In this document: positions 13,195 to 27,698 of the stretch, piece after piece
Layout of the letters: every line of letters begins with the position of its first letter
Numbering within the stretch: the stretch's first letter is position 1
NCBI RefSeq assembly: GCF_025997855.1
Contig: NZ_AP026560.1
Span: 1,514,001 to 1,578,000, forward strand
Direction: 5' to 3'
DNA: 64,000 nt
From: Deinococcus aetherius
GTDB taxonomy: Bacteria; Deinococcota; Deinococci; Deinococcales; Deinococcaceae
The notes under the pieces: model-generated
The model's database searches: none
What the model was told of the DNA's origin: nothing
What the model saw: only the letters and a program-made list of their open reading frames with translations
Made by a program: the position numbers and the translations under genes

Positions 13195-15438
13195 TCAACG
13201 CTCCTCCCCGTCCACGCTCAGCCACCTCGGCAGGTCGGCGGGGCGGGCTTGCCCCCAGAAGAAGGCGAACTCCCGGGCGTACCCCTGCGCCGCCCCCGGC
13301 GCGGTGGTGGCGAGGGTGTACTCGTTCAGGCCGCGCGGCGTCCACGAGGAGTAGTGAAGGTTCTGGCTGCCGACGGTGAGCATCCGCCCGTCCACGAGCA
13401 TGGTCTTGGCGTGCAGGCCGCCCGGGAACCAGCGGGCCTGAAGCCGGTCCTCCAGCCCGCGCGCCCGCAGTTCACGGCGCAGGACGGCGAGGCCCACCCG
13501 GTTTTCCAGCCCCAGGAAACCGTGCTCGTACAGCAGGGCGCGGACGGTGACTCCCCGCTCGGCGGCGCGGACGAGGGCCCGCATCCAAGGCAGCGCGTCC
13601 TGGGAGGTGCACAGCCGGGGGTTGAGCAGGGCGAGGTTGCAGCGCACGTCCATGCTGAAGCTGACGTGCATGAGGTCCACGCTCTGCCGCGAGGCGTCCA
13701 GCAGCGCGACAAGGGCGTCGTCGGCCATCTGGAAGCCCTCGCGGCGGTACAGGCTGAAGGCGCGCACGTCCCCGGCGCGGGTGGGGGCAAACCGGTCGGT
13801 GCCCTGCGGGTGCGTGGGCTCGCCCGGCCCCCCGTTCCGGCACGAGGAGCGGACGGTGCGCGGGGTGACGCCCGGCGAACAGTCCAGCAGGGTGCTGCGC
13901 CGCCACAGGTCGTCGAAGACGTTCAGCCCGTCGCGCGCCACCGGGCCGCGAAAGCGCATCCCGAGGTCGCGTACGTCGCCGCCGTGGCCCCGCGTCGTCC
14001 CCGAGGGCAGGTGCAGCGGGCCCACGTTGAAGCCCATCACCGTGAGCCCCACGCTATCCGTCACGAGGAGCTTGGCGTGGCTGTGGGGAAAGGTGCCCGC
14101 GTAGTTAGCGATCTCCACCCGCCAGCCCAGCCGGTCGTCGCGCAGCGGCACCCCCGCTGCGAGGAGGTCGCGCGCCGCCGCGTACACCTGTGAACCCCAC
14201 TCCAGGTTGGCGGCGCGCGGAAAGTTCCCCAGCGCCACCCGCACCGTCACCCCATCCGGGAAGGCCGCCGGGTTGTCCCGCACCTGCCCATACAGCTCGG
14301 CCACGCCGCGCGCCAGGACCGCCCCAGGCCCGCGCCGGGGGTCGTCCGCCCACTCCATCACCGCGAACAGCACCTCGCGCCGCGCGCCCGCGATCTGAGC
14401 GGCAAGGCCGTCGAAGCCGCCGTGTGGGGTGGGGGGCTGCGCGCTGAAGGCGGGGTCGGGGTTCGGCGTGTGCAGGAATCCCAGGAAGTCGTTCCCGCAC
14501 GACAGGTCGGGTCGCCTGCCCCGCGTGGTCACCCGCCACACGGCGAGTTCCAGCGGGTCCGTCGGCGCCGGGCAGGCCAGGCCGGGGGCGGCGGGCACGG
14601 CGAGGGGCTCGGCGCGGCCCGGGCGCGTCTGCACAAAGTTCACCGCGCGCTCGCCCAGACCCCACACCCCCAGCAGCGCGAGACCGAGGGCCGCGAGCGT
14701 GAGCTTGACCTGCCGGTCGTCCGCCGAGTCGTGCCGGGAACTGTCCGCCGCCGCGTCGATCCCTGCCGCGACGGCGCTGTCCCCCACGACCTGCGAGGCG
14801 ACCACGAAGGCCGCGAGGAGCCCGAGCAGCGCCCAGCCGCCCCCCGCGAGCACATTGGGCACGCCCGCCCAGCCGAGGAGCGCCCCACCCACAGCTCCCA
14901 CCAGCCCGAAGCCGAGAAGTCCCCCGAGCGCGGGCCGCCACGCCAGCCTCGCCCGCAGGGTGAGCAGGCCGAGCACCGCCCCCGAGATCAGGCCGTAGAG
15001 CGCACACAGCACGAGGGCGAGCAGGGCGAGCTGCGAACCTCCCAGCGCGTCCCCGAGCGCCCCGCCCCGGTACACGCCCGCCAGCCCCATCAGCCCGCCC
15101 ACCGGCACCACGAGCAGTCCCGCCGTCACCCCCGACGCGACCCCCGCCCGCACCCGCGCCTGCCCCCGGGAGAGACCCAGCCGGGCGAGCGGCAGGGCCC
15201 GTGCCGACAGCGCCCCCGCCAGCCCGAAACTCAGCACGAGGCTTCCCAGCGCGGCGAGGGTGCCGACCACCGCCCGCACATACGGTTGTCCGGGCGGCAC
15301 GACCGCGAGCACCACGCTCAGTCCCCCGCGCGCCAGCACCAGGGCGAGGAGGAAGCCCGCCAGGGCCGAGAGCGCCAGCCGTCCCAGGTGGGCGGGCGGG
15401 GAGTGGCGGGGCAGCAGGCGCATTCGGGTGTTCAGCAT
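13195..15438 (-). CDS. Polytopic membrane protein with phospholipase-D-like domain
   Basis: A 747-residue protein with two halves. Residues about 15-270 hold roughly eight hydrophobic segments rich in Gly, Ala, Leu and Val. Residues about 330-740 form a soluble double phospholipase-D domain. Both HxK(x)4D motifs are intact: HAKLLVTD near residue 453 and HAKTMLVD near residue 675. The second is followed by VGSQNLHYSSW. PLD enzymes transfer phosphatidyl groups or cut phosphodiesters; cardiolipin synthases are membrane members, but they have only two N-terminal helices and are about 480 residues long. The large membrane half is unusual. Phospholipid remodelling at the membrane or envelope nuclease activity are both possible. 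The ATG at 15438 is used; MRLLP five codons in is an alternative. Confidence 0.85.
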   Translation of the reverse strand: MLNTRMRLLPRHSPPAHLGRLALSALAGFLLALVLARGGLSVVLAVVPPGQPYVRAVVGTLAALGSLVLSFGLAGALSARALPLARLGLSRGQARVRAGVASGVTAGLLVVPVGGLMGLAGVYRGGALGDALGGSQLALLALVLCALYGLISGAVLGLLTLRARLAWRPALGGLLGFGLVGAVGGALLGWAGVPNVLAGGGWALLGLLAAFVVASQVVGDSAVAAGIDAAADSSRHDSADDRQVKLTLAALGLALLGVWGLGERAVNFVQTRPGRAEPLAVPAAPGLACPAPTDPLELAVWRVTTRGRRPDLSCGNDFLGFLHTPNPDPAFSAQPPTPHGGFDGLAAQIAGARREVLFAVMEWADDPRRGPGAVLARGVAELYGQVRDNPAAFPDGVTVRVALGNFPRAANLEWGSQVYAAARDLLAAGVPLRDDRLGWRVEIANYAGTFPHSHAKLLVTDSVGLTVMGFNVGPLHLPSGTTRGHGGDVRDLGMRFRGPVARDGLNVFDDLWRRSTLLDCSPGVTPRTVRSSCRNGGPGEPTHPQGTDRFAPTRAGDVRAFSLYRREGFQMADDALVALLDASRQSVDLMHVSFSMDVRCNLALLNPRLCTSQDALPWMRALVRAAERGVTVRALLYEHGFLGLENRVGLAVLRRELRARGLEDRLQARWFPGGLHAKTMLVDGRMLTVGSQNLHYSSWTPRGLNEYTLATTAPGAAQGYAREFAFFWGQARPADLPRWLSVDGEER

Positions 15439-15518
15439 AGGGGAGGCGGGGAGCTTGCCTCTCCGGCCACCCGCAGGCCCCGACCGGGTTGGAGTTCAGT
15501 ACCCGGTGACGAAAGCCC

Positions 15519-16661
15519 TTACCGCCGCGCCTCCACCCCCAGCAGGGCTGCCCCCAGGCTGGCGTAGCTCACCTCGTCCGCTGGGGGGTGGGTCAGCCCG
15601 GCGCGGGCGTCGCGCAGCAGACGAGAGAGCGGCAGGGCGGGCGTCAGGGCCGCGCCCCCCGCCACCCGCACGGCGAGGTCGGTGGCGCTCACGGCGGCAT
15701 TCGTGGCGTGGGCCTTCGCGGCGGCGAGGCCGGGCACGGCGTCCTCGCCCGGCCGGGCGTCCCAGGCGCGGGTCGCCTCCAGCAGCAGGGCGCGGGCTGC
15801 GCCGAGGTCGGTGGCGATGCGCCCCACGTTCTCCTGCACACGCGGCAGCGTGGCGATGGGGGCGCCGAGGGCGGTGGGCACCCGCGCCCGCGCGTACTCC
15901 GCCAGGGCGTCCAGGGCCGCGAAGCCCACCCCCAGGTAGGTCGCCGCGATGGCTGTCCAGAACCACGCGCTCCCCGAGGGATGAGGCGCGCCGGGCGGGG
16001 CAAGGTGGTCGCCGGGCACGGTGACGTTCTCGAAGACCACGTCGTGACTTCCCGTGCCCCGCAGCGCGAGCGAGCCCGCCCAGGTCTCCTCGACCCGCAC
16101 GCCGGGCGCGTCCATCGGCACGAGGAGGCGGGCGACCGTGCCCTCGGGAGTGGCCGCGCTCACCACCGCGAGGCCCAGCGCCCGCGCCCCCGTCGCCCAG
16201 GTCTTGCGGCCCGTCAGGAGCCACCCGCCCGAGCCGTCTGGGGTCGCCGCCGTTCGGGGCAGGCCCCCGCGCGAGGGGCTGCCGAGTTCGGGCTCGCTCG
16301 CCAGGGCGTTCACGAGCTGGCCCTCCAGGCTCGCCCGCGCGAGGGCCGCGAGCATGGGCTCGGGCAGCGTGCGCCCCTGGAAGGCCGAGCCCACCACATG
16401 GGTGTGCATTGCCAGCACGAGCGCGAGCGCCGCGTTCGCCTCGCCCAGCCGCAGCCCCGCCGCCGCGTACTCCTCCAGGCCCGAGCCCAGCCCCCCGCGC
16501 TCCTCGGGCAGCGACAGCCGGGTGTAGCCGCTCGCGCGCAGGGCCGAGGCCGCCTGCGGGGTCACGTCCTGCGCGGCCTCGCACTCGTCCGCGTGCTCGC
16601 GGATGGCCCGCACGGCCCGGCCTATTACGTCTTGCAGGGTGGGGGAGAGGGTCCGGGTCAC
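15519..16661 (-). CDS. Acyl-CoA dehydrogenase-like flavoprotein
   Basis: A 380-residue protein of the acyl-CoA dehydrogenase fold: helical N-domain (LPEERGGLGSGLEEYAAAG), beta domain (LASEPELGSPSRGG...WLLTGRKTWATGA) and helical C-domain. It ends with SRLLRDARAGLTHPPADEV. This tail replaces the usual R-x-YEGT/E catalytic segment and is typical of the DszC/SfnC-like branch, whose members act as flavin-dependent monooxygenases or dehydrogenases of unusual substrates. No catalytic Glu is visible at the standard C-terminal position. The gene lies 24 bases after the PfkB stop and is probably co-transcribed with it. Substrate unknown. Confidence 0.85.
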   Translation of the reverse strand: MTRTLSPTLQDVIGRAVRAIREHADECEAAQDVTPQAASALRASGYTRLSLPEERGGLGSGLEEYAAAGLRLGEANAALALVLAMHTHVVGSAFQGRTLPEPMLAALARASLEGQLVNALASEPELGSPSRGGLPRTAATPDGSGGWLLTGRKTWATGARALGLAVVSAATPEGTVARLLVPMDAPGVRVEETWAGSLALRGTGSHDVVFENVTVPGDHLAPPGAPHPSGSAWFWTAIAATYLGVGFAALDALAEYARARVPTALGAPIATLPRVQENVGRIATDLGAARALLLEATRAWDARPGEDAVPGLAAAKAHATNAAVSATDLAVRVAGGAALTPALPLSRLLRDARAGLTHPPADEVSYASLGAALLGVEARR

Positions 16662-16685
16662 CCGCGCAGGGTAACGCGCCCACCC

Positions 16686-17602
16686 TCACGGCGTCTCGGT
16701 CAGCGCGGACAGTTCGGCCCGGGTCAGGTGCCCCGCCGCGCCCCCCGCCTCCCCACACTTCCACGAGGCGAAGGCGCAGGCGAGCCGCAGCGCCTCCCGC
16801 GTGCCCAGGCCGCCGAAGTAGGCGCGGGTGAAGGCCGCCAGCAGCGCGTCCCCAGCCCCGTTCGTGCTCATTACCGGACGTGTGCGGACGGCGGGCTGGT
16901 GCCACGGCGCCCGCCCCCGTTCGGAGAGCAGCGCCCCCTCGCCGCCCAGCCCGGCCACGATGACCCGGGGGTCGTGCTCGGCGCGGTAGGCCTGCACGGC
17001 CTCGCCGTTCTCGCCGCTCAGAAACACGATGTCCGCCGCCAGGTACGGCACGTCGTAGGGGTGGCCGGGGCCCGGCGTGCCCTGGAGGTCGGTGACGACG
17101 GGCACCCCCGCCGCCCGCGCGAGGGGAAGCAGCTCGCGCGTCCAGGCGACGTTGCCCAGGACGACGACCTGCGCCCCGGCGAGTGTCGTCTGGAAGACCT
17201 CTGTGGGCGCGGGGTGTTCCCCCAGCCCCTTGAGGTCCCGGTGGATGTGCCGCCGTCCGCCGGGTGTCGTCACCACCAGCGAGAGCGGCGTGGCGGGGAC
17301 GGGAACGAGGTGTGCCCCGACCCCCGCCTTCTCCAACCCCCGCCGCACGACCTCCCCGGCGGGGTCGGTGCCCGCGAAGCCCAGGAAGTACGTCTCCGCC
17401 CCTAGCCGCGCGAGGGCGTGCGCCACGTTGAACCCGACTCCGGAGACACCCAACGACAACCCATGCGGGTGTTCCGTGCTCTCGCCGGGGGGCAGGGAGA
17501 ACCCCGGCGCCGCGAGGCTCAGCTCGACGTTCGCGTTCCCACACACCAGGGCGTGCAGGGGCCGGGGGACATGGCGGCGAGTGTATCGGTTTCGTCCAGC
17601 CA
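16686..17602 (-). CDS. PfkB-family carbohydrate kinase
   Basis: A sugar kinase of the ribokinase fold. After the start come GNANVELSLAAPG, the substrate motif GVSGVGFNVAHALARLG, and the second PfkB signature STNGAGDALLAAF. The last contains the anion-hole Gly pair and the catalytic-base Asp. The frame is open to an ATG at 17651 that would overlap the promoter of the divergent gene. The conserved part begins only near ALVCGNANVEL, where CTG and GTG codons are available (about 17560-17540), so the given 5' end is approximate. The position of the next gene upstream on the opposite strand argues for a short N-terminus. It probably forms an operon with the flavoprotein gene. Confidence 0.8.
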
Positions 17603-17628
17603 ACTCCCATATTTCGTGGAAAACAGAA

Positions 17629-17636
17629 TATAATCT
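17629..17636 (+). promoter_or_regulatory. -10 region TATAAT/TAATCT for gene at 17644
   Basis: A consensus TATAAT (17629-17634) overlaps TAATCT (17631-17636), which ends seven bases before the ATG at 17644. The leader would be at most a few bases. The surrounding 30 bases are AT-rich, unusual for this window. Confidence 0.6.
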
Positions 17637-17643
17637 ACTCACT

Positions 17644-18090
17644 ATGTCCAAGGACTCGCGTGACTCCGCCCGCAGCGTTATCCAGGCCCGCTTCCAGGAC
17701 GCCGTGGACCGCGATGTCAGCGGCCTCGCGGCCCGCTACTGCCAGGAGCAGGGCCTGCGGACGCCCGAGGGTTTTCCCGCCGAGCACCTGTGCATCGGCA
17801 GCCACGCGGCGGTCACCCGGCTGATCTGGCAGGACTTCTCGCCGGGCTGGGAGGAGGTGGTCTACGTCTACGACGGCACGCGCAGCGAGCAGGCCCGTTA
17901 CCTGAACGCCAAGCTCAACCTCACGGTTACCCTGGCCGCCGCCGGGGACGAACCAACGCCCGAGGTGCAGGCCGCCCTGCGGCGGGCCGAGCACACCCTC
18001 CACGCCCTGTGGCTCGCGTGGGCGGGCTACCAGGCGACCACGACCGACGCCCTCGCCCACGCGGTGACGGAGTTCGAGGACGCGCTGTAA
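17644..18090 (+). CDS. Hypothetical protein, 148 aa
   Basis: A soluble protein, acidic toward its C-terminus, with no recognised motif. Helix-forming stretches dominate (QARFQDAVDRDVSGLAARYC, AALRRAEHTLHALWLAWAGY). Two Cys are present but no metal-site pattern. It is transcribed away from the PfkB gene from an AT-rich promoter at leaderless spacing. Nothing in the neighbourhood hints at a role. Confidence 0.75.
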   Translation: MSKDSRDSARSVIQARFQDAVDRDVSGLAARYCQEQGLRTPEGFPAEHLCIGSHAAVTRLIWQDFSPGWEEVVYVYDGTRSEQARYLNAKLNLTVTLAAAGDEPTPEVQAALRRAEHTLHALWLAWAGYQATTTDALAHAVTEFEDAL

Positions 18091-18106
18091 GGCCCTCCCG
18101 CCTGCC

Positions 18107-18619
18107 TCACCTCCCCGCCAGACCGTCGCGGACGTAGCGCACGTAGACGGTGAGCATGGCGGCCTCCAGCCCCACCGCGCCCAGTGCCCCAAGCGCCACC
18201 CGAATGGCGGCCGCTCCCCCCTGGCCCGCGTCCAGCAGGTTCTGGAAGACCCACATCCCGGCGATCAGAGGCCAGAAGCACATGCCGATGGTCGAGACGA
18301 GGCCCAGCACGAGCGCCACCCCGGCCCCCACCACGTAAAGGGGACACCCCGGGACCTCCAGCAGCGTCCAGTCGGGTGCAGGGTCCTGCTCGGTAGGCCG
18401 CGCGGGCAGGACGACGGGGCACGCCCCGCCCGCGAGCGCCGCGCCGAACAGGCGCAGGAACCACGCGGCCCACAGCAGGGGCCAGAGGAGCACGAACAGC
18501 GCCCAGGTCACGCCGACCACCAGCCGGAGGAAATTGCGGTGCCCGGCAGGAAGGGCGGCCAGGTCGCGCTCCAGGAGTGAGCGCCCTCGTGCCGGAGCCT
18601 GAGACGACTGCGCGTTCAT
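18107..18619 (-). CDS. Membrane protein, hypothetical, 170 aa
   Basis: The start is the ATG at 18619 behind GGAGGGC. The frame extends further upstream but the extension is basic and without pattern. About three to four hydrophobic segments follow a polar N-terminus: LRLVVGVTWALFVLLWPLLW, LYVVGAGVALVLGLVSTIGM, then a tail segment near AAIRVALGALGAVGLEAAML. No catalytic or transport motif is visible. It converges on the 148-aa gene with only 16 bases between the stops. Confidence 0.7.
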   Translation of the reverse strand: MNAQSSQAPARGRSLLERDLAALPAGHRNFLRLVVGVTWALFVLLWPLLWAAWFLRLFGAALAGGACPVVLPARPTEQDPAPDWTLLEVPGCPLYVVGAGVALVLGLVSTIGMCFWPLIAGMWVFQNLLDAGQGGAAAIRVALGALGAVGLEAAMLTVYVRYVRDGLAGR

Positions 18620-18847
18620 CGTGCCCTCCGTTCGGCCCTGCCTGTCCGGCATCCTGCCCATGCGGTGCGTTTGCAGAATCACCCCCAGTTTCGCACGCCG
18701 GGCAACTTCCAAGTGTCCCCGGAGGGTGGCCGTCGTCTTGCCGCCCACGCCCCCGGCCATCTCCCGCCCGGCGTTGATAAGGTTTGGTCAAGGAATCATG
18801 CGTTCGCTGAAATCTCCACGGGCGTGTCGTAAGTCACACTGGCCCTC

Positions 18848-19069
18848 ATGAAGAACTTCACGCTGAAGACCGTGACCCTGGCCGCCGTCCTTGCTTTCCC
18901 CGTGACCGCCCTCGCCCAGACGGACGCCACCGGCACGACCACGGACACCGCCACGACCGGCACGACCACCACCGAGAACCGGGGGACCGACTGGGGCTGG
19001 CTGGGTCTCGCCGGGCTGATCGGGCTCGCTGGACTGACGGGCCGCAACGCCGCGAACAACCGCCGCTGA
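18848..19069 (+). CDS. Small secreted protein with WGxxGxxG-type C-terminus
   Basis: A 73-residue protein with a clean signal peptide (MKNFTLKTVTLAAVLAFP, cleavage near ALAQ). A Thr/Gly/Asp-rich linker and a C-terminal hydrophobic segment WGWLGLAGLIGLAGLTGR ending in RNAANNRR follow. This matches the WGxxGxxG-type small proteins, whose C-terminus resembles a sorting or anchoring signal of the CTERM class. Attachment to the membrane or envelope is likely. Function unknown. A terminator-like hairpin follows at 19084-19118. Confidence 0.8.
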   Translation: MKNFTLKTVTLAAVLAFPVTALAQTDATGTTTDTATTGTTTTENRGTDWGWLGLAGLIGLAGLTGRNAANNRR

Positions 19070-19083
19070 GGGGACCACGGATC

Positions 19084-19118
19084 AGCCGCTGCCTGTGCTC
19101 GGGCGGCGGCTTCTTCGT
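19084..19118 (+). terminator. Terminator-like hairpin after WGxxGxxG gene
   Basis: AGCCGCTGCC pairs with GGCGGCGGCT (one mismatch) and is followed by TCTTCGT, a weak U-rich end. It lies 15 bases after the stop and near the end of the convergent GNAT gene. Confidence 0.6.
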
Positions 19119-19128
19119 CGGCCGGGAA

Positions 19129-19614
19129 TCACGGAGGAGGGCGGGCCGCCCGCACGTCCAGCGGCAACTCGTAGCACAGGCTGTTCTCGATCCCCACGTA
19201 GTACCCGTAGTTCGGGATGCGGGTGAAGCCCGCCGACTCGTAGAGGTGAATCGCCTCCGCCTGCAAGTCCCCCGTCTCCAGCACCAGCCGCCCGAACCCC
19301 AGCGCCCGCCCCCGCTCGATCAGCGCCGCGAGGACTTGACGCCCCAGGCCACGGCCCCGCGCGTCCGGCACCGTGTACATGCGCTTGACCTCCGCCGTGT
19401 CCGCCTCGATGCGCTTGAGCGCCCCGCAGGCGAGCAGCTCCCCACCCTCCTCCACCGCCAGAAGCACGCAGCCCTCGCCGGAGAGGGTCGCCGGGTCGAA
19501 GGGTTCGGTGCGCTCGTCGGTGTCGTTGTACAGCGCCCGCAATTCGCGCTGCTGGGCCTTCATCAGGTCGATCACGCGCCGGTCGGCGGGCGGAACGTCG
19601 AGCAGGACGGGCAT
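19129..19614 (-). CDS. GNAT-family N-acetyltransferase
   Basis: A 161-residue acetyltransferase using acetyl-CoA. Motif A is visible as VPDARGRGLGRQVLAALIERG, followed by RLVLETGDLQAEAIHLYESAGFTRIPNYG, which is motif B. The substrate cannot be inferred. MPVLLDVPPADRR at 19614 is taken as the start because the GNAT fold begins there. TAGCGT lies five bases upstream on the minus strand, a leaderless-like spacing. An earlier in-frame ATG at 19662 would add 16 residues across the terminator behind clpB and is unlikely. Confidence 0.88.
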   Translation of the reverse strand: MPVLLDVPPADRRVIDLMKAQQRELRALYNDTDERTEPFDPATLSGEGCVLLAVEEGGELLACGALKRIEADTAEVKRMYTVPDARGRGLGRQVLAALIERGRALGFGRLVLETGDLQAEAIHLYESAGFTRIPNYGYYVGIENSLCYELPLDVRAARPPP

Positions 19615-19642
19615 GGGGCACGCTAACACGCTCAGGCTTCCC

Positions 19643-19683
19643 TCAAAACAAGAAGCCGCCACCCATGCCAGGGCAGCGGCTTT
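19643..19683 (-). terminator. Intrinsic terminator after clpB
   Basis: On the minus strand AAGCCGC and GCGGCTT form a seven-base stem around a 16-base loop, followed by CTTGTTTTG. It lies 35 bases past the clpB stop. On the plus strand the same hairpin is followed by TCTTTG, so it may act in both directions. Confidence 0.7.
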
Positions 19684-19692
19684 CTTTGTCCT

Positions 19693-19717
19693 GCTGACGG
19701 CTGAGAGCCGACCGCTC

Positions 19718-19720
<3 letters not shown>
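19693..19720. repeat. Heptamer repeat half-element at clpB 3' end
   Basis: GCTGACG GCTGAGA GCCGACC GCT runs with a seven-base period up to and over the clpB stop codon. The same heptamers build the palindromes at 33153-33260, 53761-53833 and 55031-55084. Here only one arm is present, next to the clpB terminator. Confidence 0.55.
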
Positions 19721-22276
<2,556 letters not shown>

Positions 22277-22280
22277 GGGG

Positions 22281-22288
22281 ACCTCCTC
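22281..22288 (-). promoter_or_regulatory. Ribosome-binding site fixing a TTG start of clpB
   Basis: On the minus strand GAGGAGGT precedes the TTG at 22276 by four bases. No ATG or GTG in frame lies nearby, so this site decides the start. Confidence 0.75.
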
Positions 22289-22298
22289 AAGTGCCTCT

Positions 22299-22327
22299 AT
22301 TCTGCAACTTGAGTGAGGTTATGTCAA
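22299..22327 (-). promoter_or_regulatory. clpB promoter overlapping the HspR operator
   Basis: On the minus strand TTGACA (22327-22322) and CAGAAT (22304-22299) are separated by 17 bases. The -35 lies inside the inverted repeat at 22308-22328, so a bound repressor would block RNA polymerase. Confidence 0.65.
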
Positions 22328-22328
22328 G
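22308..22328. promoter_or_regulatory. HAIR-type operator (probable HspR site)
   Basis: CTTGAGT, seven bases, TGTCAAG. The HspR-associated inverted repeat consensus is CTTGAGT-N7-ACTCAAG; 12 of 14 arm positions match and the spacing is exact. HspR is an established heat-shock repressor in D. radiodurans and actinobacteria, and clpB is a usual target. Confidence 0.75.
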
Positions 22329-22370
22329 TTTGTAGAGTCTTAAAGAGGGTGACCTGTGTCCCGCTCGCGT

Positions 22371-23387
22371 CTAGCGCCCGGACGGGAAGAAGCGGCCGCC
22401 CTCCTCCCGGGTCAGGATGCCCCCGACGAACTCGCCCATGCCCTCGGCGGTGATCGCCTGCCCATTCAGCGTGCCCGTCCCGCGCACAGGCCCCTCCCAG
22501 TAGGCGACGGAGGTGTTTTTCGTCAGGAGTTCCTGCTCGTCGCGCACGGCGTCCAGGGCGAGGGCGAGGTCCCCGGCCTGCACCTGCCAGCCCAGCACGT
22601 ACTCGCGCCCGCTGGGGCTGCGGTAGACGCGGCCCGGCGTCATGGTCACGTTCGGCACCTCGCGCGCCACCCCCTGCGGGTCGACCAGCGAGCCCGCCAC
22701 CTGCACGACCTGCCCGGCAGCGTTGCGCACCCGGTAGAGCATCAGGTCCGAGCCGTCGGAGAGGTGGAGGCCGAACCAGTCCCACTGGGCCTGGGCCCCC
22801 GGCTGCTGGTCGCCCCACTGGTGGTCGAGCCACACCAGCCCGCGCGCCTCCCGCGTCTCGCCGCCCGGCAGGGCCACCGTTCCCTTCACGTCCATCCGGG
22901 TAATGCTCTGGTAGTACAGCCGCCCGACCTCGGGGGTGCCCGAGTAGCCCGGCGGGTGGACGACCGGCTCCTTGAGCGCCGTGAGGGTGAGGTTCAGGGG
23001 CCCGGCCGTCAATTGGTAGGTGCTGCCCGCGTCCTGCCTCAGCCGCCAGTCGCCCTGCTCCACCCGCAGCGGGGGGAACCCGAAGCGGGCGTTTTGCGAG
23101 TTGTTCTCGTAGACGTTGAACTTGCCCGTCCGCAGGTCGGCGACCGCCAGGTGCCCGGCCTGGTAGGGAATTCCCCGGTAGTTCACCTTGAACTGCGCCC
23201 AGTGGAAGGCCAGCCCCGACTCCGGCAGGTAGCCCGAGACGTAGTACCACTCGGTCGCCGCGTTGCGCGAGGACAGGTCGGCGGGGTCGGGCAGCCGCGC
23301 GGGGTCGAAGCGCTCCGCAGACGGAACGCAGGACGTGAAGAGGGAGGCGGAGACGAGGGCCGCCGCAGCGAGGGTCAGACGTCGCAT
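22371..23387 (-). CDS. AttH/CrtC-like lipocalin-domain lipoprotein
   Basis: A 338-residue protein with a lipoprotein signal (MRRLTLAAAALVSASLFTSC, lipobox LFTSC), so it is lipid-anchored outside the cytoplasm. The mature part has the twin lipocalin-like motifs of the AttH / hydroxyneurosporene synthase (CrtC) family: TEWYYVSGYL near the N-terminus, LVWLDHQWGDQQ in the middle and VAYWEGPVRGTG near the C-terminus. CrtC hydrates carotenoids. Deinococcus makes carotenoids with hydrated ends, but this lipoprotein form is more likely a related lipid-binding or hydratase-like protein than the known carotenoid enzyme. No carotenoid gene is adjacent. TACCTT lies five bases before the ATG. Confidence 0.85.
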   Translation of the reverse strand: MRRLTLAAAALVSASLFTSCVPSAERFDPARLPDPADLSSRNAATEWYYVSGYLPESGLAFHWAQFKVNYRGIPYQAGHLAVADLRTGKFNVYENNSQNARFGFPPLRVEQGDWRLRQDAGSTYQLTAGPLNLTLTALKEPVVHPPGYSGTPEVGRLYYQSITRMDVKGTVALPGGETREARGLVWLDHQWGDQQPGAQAQWDWFGLHLSDGSDLMLYRVRNAAGQVVQVAGSLVDPQGVAREVPNVTMTPGRVYRSPSGREYVLGWQVQAGDLALALDAVRDEQELLTKNTSVAYWEGPVRGTGTLNGQAITAEGMGEFVGGILTREEGGRFFPSGR

Positions 23388-23448
23388 GGCTGAAGGTACC
23401 CAATCCTCCCCGCCCGCTCGGTGGGACTGCCTACCGACCCAAAGGGAG

Positions 23449-23483
23449 AGGGCCGCCCCACACCGGAAGCGGCCCCCTCACCT
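23449..23483 (-). terminator. Terminator after livF
   Basis: On the minus strand GGGGCCGC and GGCGGCCC form a stem with a loop of about 11 bases, followed by TCTCCCTTTGGG. It lies just past the livF stop and ends the five-gene transporter operon. Confidence 0.6.
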
Positions 23484-23490
23484 CTGACCT

Positions 23491-24244
<754 letters not shown>

Positions 24245-24252
<8 letters not shown>

Positions 24253-25044
24253 GCGGCCTCGCCTCCTTCCCGTACTCGCCCGCCGCCGCGCCGCGTCCCA
24301 GGTACGCCTCCATCACGCGCGGGTCGTTGCGAACCTGGTGAGGCAGCCCCTCGCTGATCTTCGTCCCGTAGTCGAGCACCGTGATGTGCTCGGACAGGGT
24401 CATCACCAGCCGCATGTCATGCTCGATCAGCACCACCGTCACCCCCAGCTCGTCGCGGATGCGGCGGATCAGGGCCTTGAGGTCCTCGGTCTCGCGCGGG
24501 TTCATCCCCGCCGCCGGTTCGTCGAGGAGGACGAGCTTGGGCGTCGTGGCGAGCGCGCGGGCGATCTCCAGCTTGCGCTGGTCGCCGTAGGGAAGGTTGG
24601 TCGCCAGCTCCCGCCGCCAGCGCCCCAGCCCCACGAAGTCGAGCATCACCCGCGCCACCTCGCGCGCCTCCTCCTCGCTGCTGTGGAAGCGGCGGGTGCG
24701 CAGCACGGCGTCGAGGTAGCCCGCCCGGAGGCGGGTGTGCCGTCCCACCATGATGTTCTCCTCGGCCGTCATGGTCGAGAAAAGGCGGATGTTCTGGAAG
24801 GTGCGGGCGATCCCGGCGCTCACCACCTGATCCGGGCGCAGGCCGATCAGTTCCCGCCTGTCCAGTCGGATGGTGCCCCGGTCCGGGCTGTAGATGCCGG
24901 TCACGAGGTTGAAGAAGGTCGTCTTCCCGGCCCCGTTCGGCCCGATGATGCTCACGATGGCCTCGCGGGGCACCTCCAGGGTCACGTCGTTCACGGCGGT
25001 CAGGCCGCCGAAGGTCTTCGTGACCCCCTGCACTTCGAGGATGT

Positions 25045-25048
<4 letters not shown>
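24245..25048 (-). CDS. livG: Branched-chain amino acid ABC transporter ATPase LivG
   Basis: A 267-residue ABC ATPase that pairs with LivF. Walker A GPNGAGKTTFF, the Q-loop region FQNIRLF and Walker B KLVLLDEPAAGMNP are visible. LPYGDQRKLEIARAL replaces the classic LSGGQ, as is normal for LivG, and the LivG-type C-terminus GLPHQV...YLG is present. The start ATG overlaps the livM stop as ATGA. Substrates are inferred from family as leucine, isoleucine, valine or other hydrophobic amino acids. Confidence 0.94.

Positions 25049-27698
<2,650 letters not shown>

Noticed and set aside
22371..23387. Calling the lipoprotein carotenoid 1,2-hydratase (CrtC)
   Set aside because: It has the family motifs, but a lipobox and no carotenoid genes nearby; the general AttH/CrtC-like label is safer.
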